Assembly: GCA_015057605.1 (NCBI GenBank)
Contig: SVDX01000012.1
Location: forward strand, 1-64,000
Origin: Lachnospira sp.
GTDB taxonomy: Bacteria; Bacillota; Clostridia; Lachnospirales; Lachnospiraceae
Reading direction: 5' to 3'
DNA: 64,000 nt
Shown one piece after another: positions 1 through 9,058 of this stretch. The notes under the pieces were generated by a model. That model searched no databases, was not told the DNA's origin, and saw only the letters and a program-made list of their open reading frames with translations. Made by a program: the position numbers and the translations under genes. How positions within the stretch are numbered: the first letter of the stretch is position 1; each line of letters opens with the position of its first letter.

Positions 1-84
1 TTTGAATTCTTTTGAATTTTCAGGTTCGTCTTAGTATTTAATTATCAAGGTTGGGCTGCCCTTCTTTTTTGCGACAGCTATGTT

Positions 85-113
85 AGTATATAACACCAAA
101 AATGATTTGTCAA
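85..113 (-). promoter_or_regulatory. Strong sigma-A-type promoter firing off the left edge
   Basis: On the minus strand there is a perfect TTGACA (108-113), a 17-base spacer and TATACT (85-90). Transcription would start near position 78 and run leftwards out of the window. The 78-base leader has no open reading frame that I can support. An rRNA or tRNA operon co-directional with replication is a possible target, but nothing in the window proves it. The -35 box overlaps one arm of the cvpA-side terminator. Confidence 0.7.
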
Positions 114-157
114 CACCTTTTTGAAAATTTTTTCAAAAGTATCAACAAATCATTTTT
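98..157 (-). terminator. Terminator after the CvpA-like gene
   Basis: A perfect 13-bp inverted repeat (98-110 and 145-157) encloses a second hairpin (117-127 with 130-139, one bulged base). Read on the minus strand, the outer stem follows the stop codon at 161 by three bases and ends in a T run, as expected for an intrinsic terminator. Its distal arm overlaps the -35 box of the leftward promoter. Confidence 0.65.
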
Positions 158-160
158 ATC

Positions 161-844
161 TTACTTCATTAAGCTCATTAGTAATTTCAATACATAGTTA
201 TTATCGTTGATAAATGTCAAAATCGGGTTGGCATTTATCTGTTCAAACATCATTTTTGCAAAGTCCGTATTACTAAATATTGTTATTGCTGTAAAGAATA
301 TCCATACAACTAATATACCTTGTGCAAATCCTAATGCCACACCAGCAAGTACATTTACTTCTTTTAGCAATGGTAACTTGCTTACTAAATCCAAAAATTC
401 TATCAACATTTTTACTGCTATAAGCACTGCTATAAATAGAACAAGAAATACTATTGCGTTAAATATGAGTGTTGCCACTCTATCAGTTATCATTTCCCTT
501 GTTGATCCTACACTAAGCTCTTCATATTTTTTATCTGTATTATTTTTCTTTAAATAATCTTTTACTGAATCAGGAACTGGAACAGAATCTATTAAAGCCT
601 CGTCATCCTTTTCTCCACTAAATACATTATTTTCCGAAAGGAATCTGTCCGTATTTTTATAAATTATATCAAACACGTCTGTATTGTTTTTAAGTAACGC
701 TGTAACATTTGGCGAAATAATTATTACCACTGCTATTGTTATAAATATTGATGCAAAGGATAATGTTATTCGCACAAATCCTTTTTTATAGCCATCGTAC
801 GCTGAAAGCGCAAGTATCGCAAGTACAATTATTAATAACCACAT
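161..844 (-). CDS. CvpA-family membrane protein
   Basis: This 227-residue protein matches the CvpA/colicin-V-production family pattern. Two hydrophobic segments lie at the N-terminus (about 2-20 and 24-44), followed by a hydrophilic stretch of about 75 residues and two more membrane helices (about 124-148 and 165-190). The basic YDGYKKG turn after the first helix is typical of the family. The start is supported by AGGAGGT five bases upstream. It lies 10 bases downstream of the DUF5711 gene and closes a three-gene operon with the LysM protein. CvpA-like proteins have been linked to envelope processes, but the molecular function is unknown. Confidence 0.8.
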   Translation of the reverse strand: MWLLIIVLAILALSAYDGYKKGFVRITLSFASIFITIAVVIIISPNVTALLKNNTDVFDIIYKNTDRFLSENNVFSGEKDDEALIDSVPVPDSVKDYLKKNNTDKKYEELSVGSTREMITDRVATLIFNAIVFLVLFIAVLIAVKMLIEFLDLVSKLPLLKEVNVLAGVALGFAQGILVVWIFFTAITIFSNTDFAKMMFEQINANPILTFINDNNYVLKLLMSLMK

Positions 845-854
845 ATAGTACCTC

Positions 855-2048
855 CTATTTTAACTTAATCTTTTGTATATATTTACTGTTTATTAAATAG
901 TAAATATTCTCGGAAACATTAATTATGTTCTGAATTCTAAGGTCAAATTTGTAAGCAAATCTTTCCTTTCCCTTCATATTAATAAGACTACAATTATAGT
1001 CATTATACAACAAAATGCCTTCATCTACAAATTTTATTGTTGTGTAGTCATTAGCATATGTATGAGTAAGTACATTTTTTGTATTAAAATCATATACCTT
1101 TAGGGTATACTTGTCTACTGTATTGGCATTTTCAAATAATAATCCTATGTACTTATCTGAATGAACGATTGACTTTACTTCTTCGTCAAGTGTAAGTTCA
1201 CTATTTAATGCTGGATATTCCTCTATGTCATATATTCTTAGAGCATTATCACTAAATGCAATTACTCTGTCATTACCGATAAAATCAACATTTGGAACTA
1301 TTGCTCCTTCGTAATTGAAGCTTCCAACCAAACGCTCGACTTCATTTTTTCCAACTTCTGAAAAGTTATAAAATACAACCTTTGACTTTAAAGATGCTCC
1401 ACTCATATAAGAATAAGAAGCAACCATCTTTTTAGCATCTTCTGATATAGCTATGTCAAGCGGATAGCCTTCGCCCGAGATTGTTGTCTTAACACTATAT
1501 ATCATATCGCCCTTAACGCTATACATATTGATGTAATTACTTGTCTCATCTTCAAGTGTTGTAACAACTGCTCCTTGAGCTGCTACTTCAACCTGCGTTA
1601 TTGGAAATACTGTATCCAAAATATTCTTAAGTCCCGTTTTGTCAAAAATATAAATTGAATTTGACGTAACATTACCTACTGCAACATAGTCTTTGCATAT
1701 CTTAACCTGAGGATTTCTCATCTGGTAGCTTTGCTTCCATACGCTTCCTTCCTTGTCTGATATGTATTCTATGCCGTCATTATTATATCTAAGATAGCCG
1801 TCTGCATATCGTTTATATTCTACTAATTCGCCATTTTCACTTTCTATGGCAGAAAGCACTTCATAATCTGTGTATCGCTTGTTTTTAGAATAAATGTATA
1901 TAAGCACCGCTATTATCGCAATCAAAAGTATTATCGCTACAATTATCGTCGCTCTTATCATACGATAACGCTTTATCTTCTTTTTATATTCTTCTGTATC
2001 CTGGCCCATTCTTTGCTTTGCCTTTTTAAATTGGGTTACTTGTGCCAC
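855..2048 (-). CDS. DUF5711 membrane-anchored protein
   Basis: This 397-residue protein has a basic cytoplasmic N-terminus, one membrane helix (about 33-54) and a large extracytoplasmic part made of repeated short beta-rich units, as in a beta-propeller. The composition and layout match the DUF5711 family of Clostridia. Translation starts at GTG, with GGGAGG seven bases upstream. It sits between the LysM protein and the CvpA-like gene in what looks like one transcription unit, which points to an envelope role. No catalytic motif is visible and no function is known. Confidence 0.75.
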   Translation of the reverse strand: MAQVTQFKKAKQRMGQDTEEYKKKIKRYRMIRATIIVAIILLIAIIAVLIYIYSKNKRYTDYEVLSAIESENGELVEYKRYADGYLRYNNDGIEYISDKEGSVWKQSYQMRNPQVKICKDYVAVGNVTSNSIYIFDKTGLKNILDTVFPITQVEVAAQGAVVTTLEDETSNYINMYSVKGDMIYSVKTTISGEGYPLDIAISEDAKKMVASYSYMSGASLKSKVVFYNFSEVGKNEVERLVGSFNYEGAIVPNVDFIGNDRVIAFSDNALRIYDIEEYPALNSELTLDEEVKSIVHSDKYIGLLFENANTVDKYTLKVYDFNTKNVLTHTYANDYTTIKFVDEGILLYNDYNCSLINMKGKERFAYKFDLRIQNIINVSENIYYLINSKYIQKIKLK

Positions 2049-2100
2049 GCTGCACCTCCCATTCGGTTTTAAGAATATTATACCTTATTCAGAAAAATAT

Positions 2101-3258
2101 TCAAGGCAGTTTTATGGTCTGACCAGGATATATCTTGTCCGGATCTTTGATATTATTTATTTCCAATATGGTTTCCACATTGAAATCTGAACCATAATAT
2201 TTTCTTGCTATACTGTATATGCTTTCTCCCTTTATAACCACATGTGTTTTTGTAATATTTGATGCTTGTGTTGCTTCCTCGCTTGGCGCCTCAGTTGCCT
2301 CTTCGCTTGGCGCCTGTGTAGCCTCTTCACTTGGAGCTTTAGTTGCAGCTTCGCTTGGCTCCTTAGTTGCCTCTTCGCTTGGAGTCTCTGATTGATATTC
2401 CTCTGATTGAGGTTCTACAAGTCCCGGAAGATTTACTACAGGTGTAACATTTCCATAATCATTTTTAATGTCGCTTACCTTATTAGAAATGTTATTAATC
2501 ATATAATCCAAATTTTCAAGCTTTTCATAGCTGTTTATCATATTTATGCCAATTACTATTATTACTACCGCTAAAAAGCTGCTAACCGCATATGTATAGT
2601 TATAATGCTTGTTCTCATTTTTGCTGTTGATAATTTCCCTAAATGATGTAGTAACCCTGTCTGTAAGTGTTTCATCTACACTTACGCCCTTGCTGTCACT
2701 AATCATAAATTCCTGCATAAGCTCGTTCTTTTCATAATAAATGTTATAGCCTGTAAGCTTCTTTAAGCATCTGTTTTCGTATAAATAGAAATCCCCATCC
2801 ATACATTCACATTGCATTAAAAATAAGCATTTTTCGCTACCTGCAAAATTGTTAAGGTGCATTCTTTCAATGTCTAACATCTCATTTTTTGTGACCTCAT
2901 CCTCAATTAAATACCAACCAATAATGTCTTTTTGTGGGAAATGCTTGTTCTTGTCCTCGTAAATTTCACGCCATAGCTCTGCATTAAATTCTCCCTCATA
3001 TGCAATTTCCATACCTGCATTTATAAAATTATATCTAACACCCTCAAACTCTTTGCTTTCTCCTAAAAGAATACCCGCGCAGCTTTTCTCTTTCTTCTTT
3101 TTAGCTGCATTTGTTATGTATGTCATAACATAATCCTCTAAATAAATTCGAACATTGCCATCAGTTTCACCCACTTGCTTCACATTTTTAGGAAGCTTTG
3201 GCGCGACCTTTTGCTCTAACGAGCTTTTACTAACCTCATTACTAACTATTTCTATCAA
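2101..3258 (-). CDS. LysM protein with N-terminal degenerate MPN/JAMM-like domain
   Basis: I place the start at the TTG at 3258 because GGAGGT lies eight bases before it; the longer reading frame (TTG at 3288) has no ribosome-binding site. The 385-residue product has four parts. Residues about 36-180 resemble an MPN/JAMM fold (an AGILLGE strand, then IIGWYLIEDE where active JAMM enzymes have GWYHSHP) but lack the metal-binding HxH. A membrane helix follows (about 221-241), then a linker of PSEEAT repeats, then a C-terminal LysM domain (about 338-385) for peptidoglycan. A weak promoter (TTGACA at 3411-3416, TATGAT at 3390-3395, short 15-base spacer) may drive this operon. The LysM and helix are clear; the MPN assignment is inferred from pattern only. 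Confidence 0.7.
   Translation of the reverse strand: MIEIVSNEVSKSSLEQKVAPKLPKNVKQVGETDGNVRIYLEDYVMTYITNAAKKKKEKSCAGILLGESKEFEGVRYNFINAGMEIAYEGEFNAELWREIYEDKNKHFPQKDIIGWYLIEDEVTKNEMLDIERMHLNNFAGSEKCLFLMQCECMDGDFYLYENRCLKKLTGYNIYYEKNELMQEFMISDSKGVSVDETLTDRVTTSFREIINSKNENKHYNYTYAVSSFLAVVIIVIGINMINSYEKLENLDYMINNISNKVSDIKNDYGNVTPVVNLPGLVEPQSEEYQSETPSEEATKEPSEAATKAPSEEATQAPSEEATEAPSEEATQASNITKTHVVIKGESIYSIARKYYGSDFNVETILEINNIKDPDKIYPGQTIKLP
2263..2390 (-). repeat. In-frame 24-base repeats in the LysM protein linker
   Basis: Several near-identical units encode an eight-residue period of the type APSEEATQ/APSEEATE. They form the Thr/Pro/Glu-rich spacer between the membrane helix and LysM, probably spanning the cell wall. 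Repeat number may vary between strains. Confidence 0.75.
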
Positions 3259-3415
3259 AAAATACACCTCCAATATTGTTTTCACCAAATATTACCATAT
3301 GTTAAATGCGTATTTTGTCATATGGAGGTATTGCTTAAATATATTTAACGACATTTTTTGATATGATACAAAAACATATTACATAATCTATCATAATGCG
3401 ACACATATAATGTCA

Positions 3416-3443
3416 AAAAGAGTCCGCATTTGCGAACTCTTTT
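3416..3443 (-). terminator. Terminator after the coiled-coil gene
   Basis: A 12-bp stem (3416-3427 with 3432-3443, one G-T pair) has a four-base loop and is followed on the minus strand by a T run. It sits 21 bases after the stop codon of the coiled-coil membrane protein and ends that unit. The rest of 3259-3464 holds only the upstream region of the LysM operon. Confidence 0.8.
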
Positions 3444-3464
3444 ATGTTTTATTTGGAATAAATG

Positions 3465-4556
3465 TTATTTTTTCTTATATATTGCTAACGCCTCTGATAC
3501 TGTTGAAATCTTTTGATTTTTCATAATAGCAATGAGATCTGCTATTTTGTCACTATTCATCATGTCCTTACCAAGCTGCAATTCATAATTGGTAATAAGA
3601 CCACTTTGAGTAGCATTGACATTTCTCTCAAGCTCTTTTTCCTCAGAAGTTTTCTTAATTAAGTCTGCCTTAATTCTTTCAATGCCTACCATAGCCTTAT
3701 CAGTTATCTTCTTAACTTCTCCCGGCTTTGTATTAGTTTCAAAATAGTTAAGCGCTTCATCTCTCTTTCTTGTCTGAGTTTCAATGATTTTTTCACATTC
3801 TGCAATGACTTCATCGTAATCTGTTAAACCATATTGCTCATCATCCTTGTCACGCTTGATACTCTTTTTAATCTTTTTAATCTGCTTGTTATTCTTAATA
3901 ATTGCATTACGTATTTCTCTTGCCTGACGTAACTGCACATTATATGGAATCTCAGTTTTGTTACTTATCGTACGATGAAGCAAAAACTCTACAATTATAA
4001 TAACCGAATATACTATAACTAATACAACTGTATTGTGTACATCTTCTGGCAAAAGCAAATATACTAATCCCGGTAAACCTACAGCAAATACGACAATAAT
4101 TAGGAATAATTTAAAATATTCACCAATTCCCTTTGGCATAAACAGATTAAAATACAGTGGTGTTGAACAGTACTTTGGCATACAGTGGCTACGCACAATA
4201 TCCTTAATATCATCATTAAGATTCTTATTCTCAGCCCTAAGCTCTGCTGTTTCAACGCTTATTCTTTCTTTTACACCTTTGTTCTTTGCTTTATTTCTTT
4301 GCGCCTTGGCCTTTTTTAATTTGTCCTGTTGTTTATTGATTTCCGGATCATAGGCTCCTGCTATTTCCGCACGGCGCTTCTTCATTGAAGAATCAATGTT
4401 ATTTTGCATTTCCTTCTCGGCGCTGTTTAGTTCCTTTTGAAGTTTTTTAACTTCGCTTGAAACATTAGACAATTTTTCCTTTTGATTTTCAAAGGCTATT
4501 AGCTGATTCTTCAAATCCACTAAGCCGTTTATCCCTTGGTTCATTATATTTGCCAT
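3465..4556 (-). CDS. Coiled-coil membrane protein of unknown function
   Basis: This 363-residue protein has no recognised family. The first 125 or so residues are highly charged and heptad-like (coiled coil). Two adjacent membrane helices follow at about 146-168 and 174-193, and then a second long charged coiled-coil region. Both coiled-coil ends should therefore lie on the same side of the membrane, probably in the cytoplasm. The start is supported by GGAG upstream. It lies 16 bases after the hydratase gene and is probably co-transcribed with it. A scaffold role is possible, but nothing in the sequence shows what it does. Confidence 0.6.
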   Translation of the reverse strand: MANIMNQGINGLVDLKNQLIAFENQKEKLSNVSSEVKKLQKELNSAEKEMQNNIDSSMKKRRAEIAGAYDPEINKQQDKLKKAKAQRNKAKNKGVKERISVETAELRAENKNLNDDIKDIVRSHCMPKYCSTPLYFNLFMPKGIGEYFKLFLIIVVFAVGLPGLVYLLLPEDVHNTVVLVIVYSVIIIVEFLLHRTISNKTEIPYNVQLRQAREIRNAIIKNNKQIKKIKKSIKRDKDDEQYGLTDYDEVIAECEKIIETQTRKRDEALNYFETNTKPGEVKKITDKAMVGIERIKADLIKKTSEEKELERNVNATQSGLITNYELQLGKDMMNSDKIADLIAIMKNQKISTVSEALAIYKKK

Positions 4557-4572
4557 AGTATCTCCATCCCTA

Positions 4573-6861
4573 CTATTGTCTGTTGTAGTTAATTAAGCAT
4601 CCCTTTAAAATAATCTGTCTTTCATCATCTGTAAGCTCACCTAATTTTAAAGTAAATTCGTTAGCTTTTCCATCCTTGATTGCATATGCCTTAAGCTCTG
4701 ATACCTTATCAATAACTGCCTGCTTTACATCTGGTACGAAAATGTAATCACCATTTGCAAATGGTAAATCGCCCTTATCAATGATAAATGGTAACATACC
4801 CCAGTTAATAAGGTTTGAACGATATCTCTTAGTTGCATATTCATTTGCAATATTAGCCCAGCCACCAAGTACCTTCTGACATGATGCCGCCTGCTCTCTT
4901 GCAGAACCATCACCTGGTTTTACCGCAAATATTGTACTACCAATACCTGTATTAGCTTCATTAATATCTGCCTTAACTGTCTTAGCAACATTTACAACTG
5001 CTTCAAGTTCAGGTAATACTGCATATGGAGCTTCACCGTTAACTCTTGCTTCTTCTGCAACCTTAACAGCCTTCGCCTTACCAACGTATGCAGGATCCTT
5101 TCTTGATAAAGTAAACTCTGCAAGACCGATTGGATTTGAACGGTAAGATGAAGTTTCACCAGAAGGTATAAGTTCATCTGTTGTTGTAACAGGGTCATGA
5201 ATCTCTGAAACAACCTTTAATAATAAGTTGTCTGTCAATGCAGACATCTTTGGCCAATCCTTAATGTTTGGACCAAATTTAATTTCAACACTTTCATCAG
5301 CAACACCCTTGCTATCAAAAATTCTGTTAGCATAAATAGTGCTGTCGAAGTGATATTTTAATCCCTTGTATTCTACGTCTAAATCTGTAGCGGCTGTTAA
5401 ATAACCCTTGTTTGCTGCTGTTGCTGCAATTGAACGAGCATCCATAAGAGCAACAGATGCAATCTGACCATTTTGAAGCTTAGAACCTTCTCTGTTAGGG
5501 AAGTTTCTTGTTGAGTGTCTAATACTAAATGCATTGTTAGCAGGAGTATCACCAGCACCAAAGCATGGACCACAGAATGCAGTCTTAACGATTGTACCTG
5601 TAGCAAGCAAGTCAGCAAGCGCACCATTCTTAGCTAATTCCATATAAATAGGTGTACTTGCAGGATATACGCTTAAAGTAAATTCATCAGCACCGATGCT
5701 CTTACCTCTTAAAATGTCTGCTGCATCACAAATATTTTCAAAACCACCACCGGCACAACCAGCGATAATACCTTGTTCTACATATAACTTACCATTTCTA
5801 ACCTTGTCACGAAGCGAGAAATCAACCTGTCCATCAAGACTTACTAAAGCCTTCTTCTCACAGTCAGCTAAAATGTCCATAAGGTTAGCATTTAACTCTT
5901 CAATTGTGTATGTATTACTTGGGTGGAATGGCATAGCAATCATTGGCTTAACCTTTGATAAATCTACATAAATCATTCCATCGTAGTAAGCAACACTACC
6001 TGGGTTAAGTTCTTTATATTCATCTACTCTTCCGTGAATATCGTAGAATTCCTTAATTGTGTCATCTGTCTTCCAAATAGATGATAAACATGTTGTTTCT
6101 GTTGTCATAACATCGATACCAATTCTAAAATCAGCGCTTAAGTTATCAACACCAGGACCAACAAATTCCATTACTTTGTTGTTAACGTATCCATTTGCAA
6201 ATACTGCACCAATAATAGCTAAAGCAACGTCCTGTGGACCAACACCCTTAGCAGGTGCACCTGTCATATATACACCAACAACCTTTGGCATATTGATATC
6301 ATATGTCTTGCAAAGTAACTGCTTAACAAGCTCAGGACCACCTTCACCTACTGCCATAGTACCAAGAGCACCATAACGTGTATGGCTGTCTGAACCTAAA
6401 ATCATCTTGCCACCGCCTGCAAGCATTTCTCTTGCATATTGGTGAATAACTGCCTGATGAGGTGGAACGTAGATTCCGCCGTATCTCTTTGCACATGTAA
6501 GACCATACATATGGTCGTCTTCATTAATAGTACCACCAACTGCACATAAGCTGTTATGGCAGTTAGTAAGAACGTAAGGAATTGGGAACTTCTCAAGTCC
6601 TGAAGCTCTTGCTGTCTGTATAATACCAACAAATGTAATATCGTGTGATGTAAGCTTATCAAACTTAATCATAAGCTTTTCCATATTACCTGATGTGTTG
6701 TGTGATTCTAAAATTCCATAAGCAATAGTATTCTTAGCAGCTTCTTCCTTGCTAACTTCTCTACCAAGCTTTGAGCCTAATATAGCTGCCACATCATTGC
6801 TTTCTTCAATAACTTCAGTGCCATTTAATAAATATGCACCTGCTTTACTTAACTGTATCAT
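4573..6861 (-). CDS. Aconitase-family hydratase
   Basis: I use the ATG at 6861, which has GGAGG six bases upstream, giving 762 residues. The protein has the aconitase superfamily layout: an N-terminal catalytic part with GSDSHT, three cysteines in the expected places for a [4Fe-4S] cluster (one in AGCAGGG, two in CGPCFG), and a C-terminal swivel domain with [10 protein letters not shown] and the conserved WGMLPF. It is closer to the YbhJ-type hydratase group than to citrate aconitase, so the substrate is uncertain. No other TCA-cycle gene is nearby. A promoter lies just upstream and the gene is followed closely by the coiled-coil protein. Confidence 0.85.
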   Translation of the reverse strand: MIQLSKAGAYLLNGTEVIEESNDVAAILGSKLGREVSKEEAAKNTIAYGILESHNTSGNMEKLMIKFDKLTSHDITFVGIIQTARASGLEKFPIPYVLTNCHNSLCAVGGTINEDDHMYGLTCAKRYGGIYVPPHQAVIHQYAREMLAGGGKMILGSDSHTRYGALGTMAVGEGGPELVKQLLCKTYDINMPKVVGVYMTGAPAKGVGPQDVALAIIGAVFANGYVNNKVMEFVGPGVDNLSADFRIGIDVMTTETTCLSSIWKTDDTIKEFYDIHGRVDEYKELNPGSVAYYDGMIYVDLSKVKPMIAMPFHPSNTYTIEELNANLMDILADCEKKALVSLDGQVDFSLRDKVRNGKLYVEQGIIAGCAGGGFENICDAADILRGKSIGADEFTLSVYPASTPIYMELAKNGALADLLATGTIVKTAFCGPCFGAGDTPANNAFSIRHSTRNFPNREGSKLQNGQIASVALMDARSIAATAANKGYLTAATDLDVEYKGLKYHFDSTIYANRIFDSKGVADESVEIKFGPNIKDWPKMSALTDNLLLKVVSEIHDPVTTTDELIPSGETSSYRSNPIGLAEFTLSRKDPAYVGKAKAVKVAEEARVNGEAPYAVLPELEAVVNVAKTVKADINEANTGIGSTIFAVKPGDGSAREQAASCQKVLGGWANIANEYATKRYRSNLINWGMLPFIIDKGDLPFANGDYIFVPDVKQAVIDKVSELKAYAIKDGKANEFTLKLGELTDDERQIILKGCLINYNRQ

Positions 6862-6890
6862 ATTTTCCTCCAAAAAATAGCTTTGTATCC

Positions 6891-6919
6891 ATTATATATT
6901 TGCTTCTTAGAGTTTGCAA
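6891..6919 (-). promoter_or_regulatory. Candidate promoter for the hydratase gene
   Basis: On the minus strand TTGCAA (6914-6919), a 17-base spacer and TATAAT (6891-6896) lie about 30 bases before the hydratase start. The -35 box falls inside the last codons of the HIT gene. Confidence 0.55.
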
Positions 6920-7329
6920 CTATTTATTAATTGCTTTTTCATTTCTAAAATTTCTTCAGGGCTAACCTTACCCGGTTCCCACTCAATCGCAACGCCATCA
7001 TTTTCATATCTTGGAATTACGTGTGTGTGGAAATGAAATACTGTCTGTCCCGCGATTTCGCCATTGTTTTGTAAAATGTTAACGCCGTCACATTTAAATG
7101 TCTCTTTCATTGCAGTCGCAACCTTTTTAGCCACCACAAATACTCTCTTTGCTGTATCTTCATCAAGCTCAAATATATTTGCAGCATGATTCTTAGCTAA
7201 GATAAGAGCATGACCCTTAGTTGCAGGTCCTACATCAAATATAACCTTTACAAGCTCATCCTCATAAATAGCTTCTGTCGGAATATCTCCATTTGCTAAT
7301 TTACAAAAAATACAATTTTCGTCTTTCAT
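6907..7329 (-). CDS. HIT-family nucleotide-binding protein
   Basis: This is a 140-residue histidine-triad protein. The diagnostic HFHTHVIPR motif is near residue 100, and the N-terminus has the usual CIFCKLANGDIP zinc/adenine-side motif. Family members hydrolyse nucleoside phosphoramidates or dinucleotides; the exact substrate cannot be read from sequence. I chose the ATG at 7329 because GGAGG lies five bases before it; an in-frame TTG five codons upstream overlaps that ribosome-binding site. Confidence 0.92.
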   Translation of the reverse strand: MKDENCIFCKLANGDIPTEAIYEDELVKVIFDVGPATKGHALILAKNHAANIFELDEDTAKRVFVVAKKVATAMKETFKCDGVNILQNNGEIAGQTVFHFHTHVIPRYENDGVAIEWEPGKVSPEEILEMKKQLINSCKL

Positions 7330-7418
7330 TTTTGCCTCCGTCAATGTATAATCTATAAATAAAGTTTAGCTTAGATGATAAATTTTATCAAGTTTATTTT
7401 TAAAGGGAGTACCTAATA

Positions 7419-8021
7419 ATGACAGAAAATGAATACTTTTTATGTCTCTCAAGACTATCTCACGACCTTAACAACTGCTTATCCATCACCAGAAGCTCTA
7501 TGCAAATGGTAGAAATGGAGAATCCAAGCCTCACTAATGATGCTATGTGGCAATTTTCAAAGGATGGTATTGACGATATGGTTAACATCTTAGAGCGTTT
7601 TTCTCATTATCGATATGGCAATAAACTTTCAATGAGTGTTGTAAGTTTTGAAAAGCTTTTTGGCGATATTTCGTCAAAGATTTCTAAAACCATATCCCCT
7701 GACTGCACCGACTTTGAGGGTGATGAGACTAAGCTTAAAGAAGCATTTTTACATATTATAGAAAATGCATTAGAAAATGGTTCTGATATTATTAAGCTTA
7801 ACGCCGATTATACACAGGGTCACCACATTGTAACCATAAGCGACAACGGCAGCATCGCACCTGAAAATATCAAGGATTCGCTATTTGAACCATTTGTAAC
7901 AAGCAAGGAGGCTCATCACGGTCTGGGACTTGCCATTGCGAAGCGAATTATTGAAGCACATGGCGGAAGTATTGAATATGTGAGAGAAAATGATTGGAAT
8001 TGTTTTAGAGTAATATTATAG
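7419..8021 (+). CDS. Soluble histidine-kinase-like protein (orphan)
   Basis: The 200-residue product contains an H-box (SHDLNN, His15) and a HATPase_c domain with the N-box, the DNGS turn and GLGLAIAKRI near the C-terminus. It has no membrane helix, no sensor domain and no partner regulator beside it, and it is one of only three plus-strand genes left of oriC. The start is supported by GGGAG nine bases upstream. It could be a cytosolic kinase, a phosphotransfer protein or a regulator of another kinase; the partner is unknown. Confidence 0.75.
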   Translation: MTENEYFLCLSRLSHDLNNCLSITRSSMQMVEMENPSLTNDAMWQFSKDGIDDMVNILERFSHYRYGNKLSMSVVSFEKLFGDISSKISKTISPDCTDFEGDETKLKEAFLHIIENALENGSDIIKLNADYTQGHHIVTISDNGSIAPENIKDSLFEPFVTSKEAHHGLGLAIAKRIIEAHGGSIEYVRENDWNCFRVIL

Positions 8022-8053
8022 AATAAAGTGGAATTTTCTATAGAATACAAAGT

Positions 8054-8075
8054 GGGATAGGTGTATACCTATCCC
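8054..8075. terminator. Hairpin between convergent genes
   Basis: A perfect 9-bp stem with a four-base loop lies between the soluble kinase gene (plus) and the ABC permease gene (minus). The flanking T runs are short, so it is a likely but weak bidirectional terminator. Confidence 0.55.
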
Positions 8076-8083
8076 GTTTGTGT

Positions 8084-9058
8084 CTAAATAATCATATTTT
8101 TCTTCATCATATGTTTATATGTAAATATTCCAAATATTGCAAGTGCAACCACCTTTAAGGCTTGTGCCATAAAATAATATGCAAAGCTTATATTCGTGTC
8201 ATATACTGCACAAAATGACATCACTGCAAACGGCCACATTTCATCCGAACTACATATTATCGGTGCAATAAATACCGGTACAATTATAGTAATAAATAAT
8301 TCTATCGTCATTGCAGCAAAAATATTTTTAATTAGTGTTGCCACAAAATAATTTAGCACTATTGCACATAGCACAAAAAAGCTCATAGCTAATAGTTCCT
8401 TAATCATATACTCGTTGGCAGTAAGTAGATGCACCTTCTCATTCTTTAAAAACATTACATATTTATACTTTCCATAGAATTCTTCTTTCATAATCATAAC
8501 AAGTACTATCATAATAAGATATATTCCAACATTAACACACATATATGTTTTAAACTTTTCAAAGAATATCTTACTTCGACTTTTTCTCATAAACAAAAAT
8601 GTAGCTGCACCATTAGCAAAGCCTGCATTTACAATTAATGCAGTCCATATGATTGAACCTATTATAGCTATAAAAAACATTCCTATAAGCATTTGTTCAA
8701 AATATGCTAACTCACTATTATCATCTATAATTAGTAGTTCAGTAACTTCGCCATCTTTGATGTTATTTTCAATAAGATAATCCATAATAATGATTGTTTC
8801 TTTTATTGCCCTAAGTTCTTCCTCTTCAAGAAATATTACCTCTTCGCTTTTTATAGCATTTTCTAAATTAAGTTTTTGTTCCTTTAATTCCTCTATACTA
8901 TTATATTGTTTGATAGGATGACTATAATCCCATTTTTCATTATATACCGAGCTTAAATCATAATATATAAAGCTTGCCATAAATACAATTCCAAAGGATA
9001 CAAATATTACAAGCCATGCTGTAACGGAACTAAATAATTTTTTAAATTCTCTTTTCAT
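8084..9058 (-). CDS. ABC-2 type transporter permease
   Basis: This 324-residue protein has a first helix near residues 13-32, a charged extracytoplasmic region of about 100 residues, and five further hydrophobic segments toward the C-terminus. That is the usual layout of ABC-2 export permeases. It overlaps the upstream ATPase gene by four bases (ATGA), so the two are translationally coupled and form one exporter. The start has GGGAGGGAG upstream. The substrate is unknown; the nearby secreted peptidase gene may be related or may only be a neighbour. Confidence 0.75.
   Translation of the reverse strand: MKREFKKLFSSVTAWLVIFVSFGIVFMASFIYYDLSSVYNEKWDYSHPIKQYNSIEELKEQKLNLENAIKSEEVIFLEEEELRAIKETIIIMDYLIENNIKDGEVTELLIIDDNSELAYFEQMLIGMFFIAIIGSIIWTALIVNAGFANGAATFLFMRKSRSKIFFEKFKTYMCVNVGIYLIMIVLVMIMKEEFYGKYKYVMFLKNEKVHLLTANEYMIKELLAMSFFVLCAIVLNYFVATLIKNIFAAMTIELFITIIVPVFIAPIICSSDEMWPFAVMSFCAVYDTNISFAYYFMAQALKVVALAIFGIFTYKHMMKKNMII

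Noticed and set aside
1..80. Leader of an rRNA operon
   Set aside because: The promoter is strong, but no 16S sequence or certain antitermination box is visible in the 80 bases available, so I did not annotate it as rRNA.
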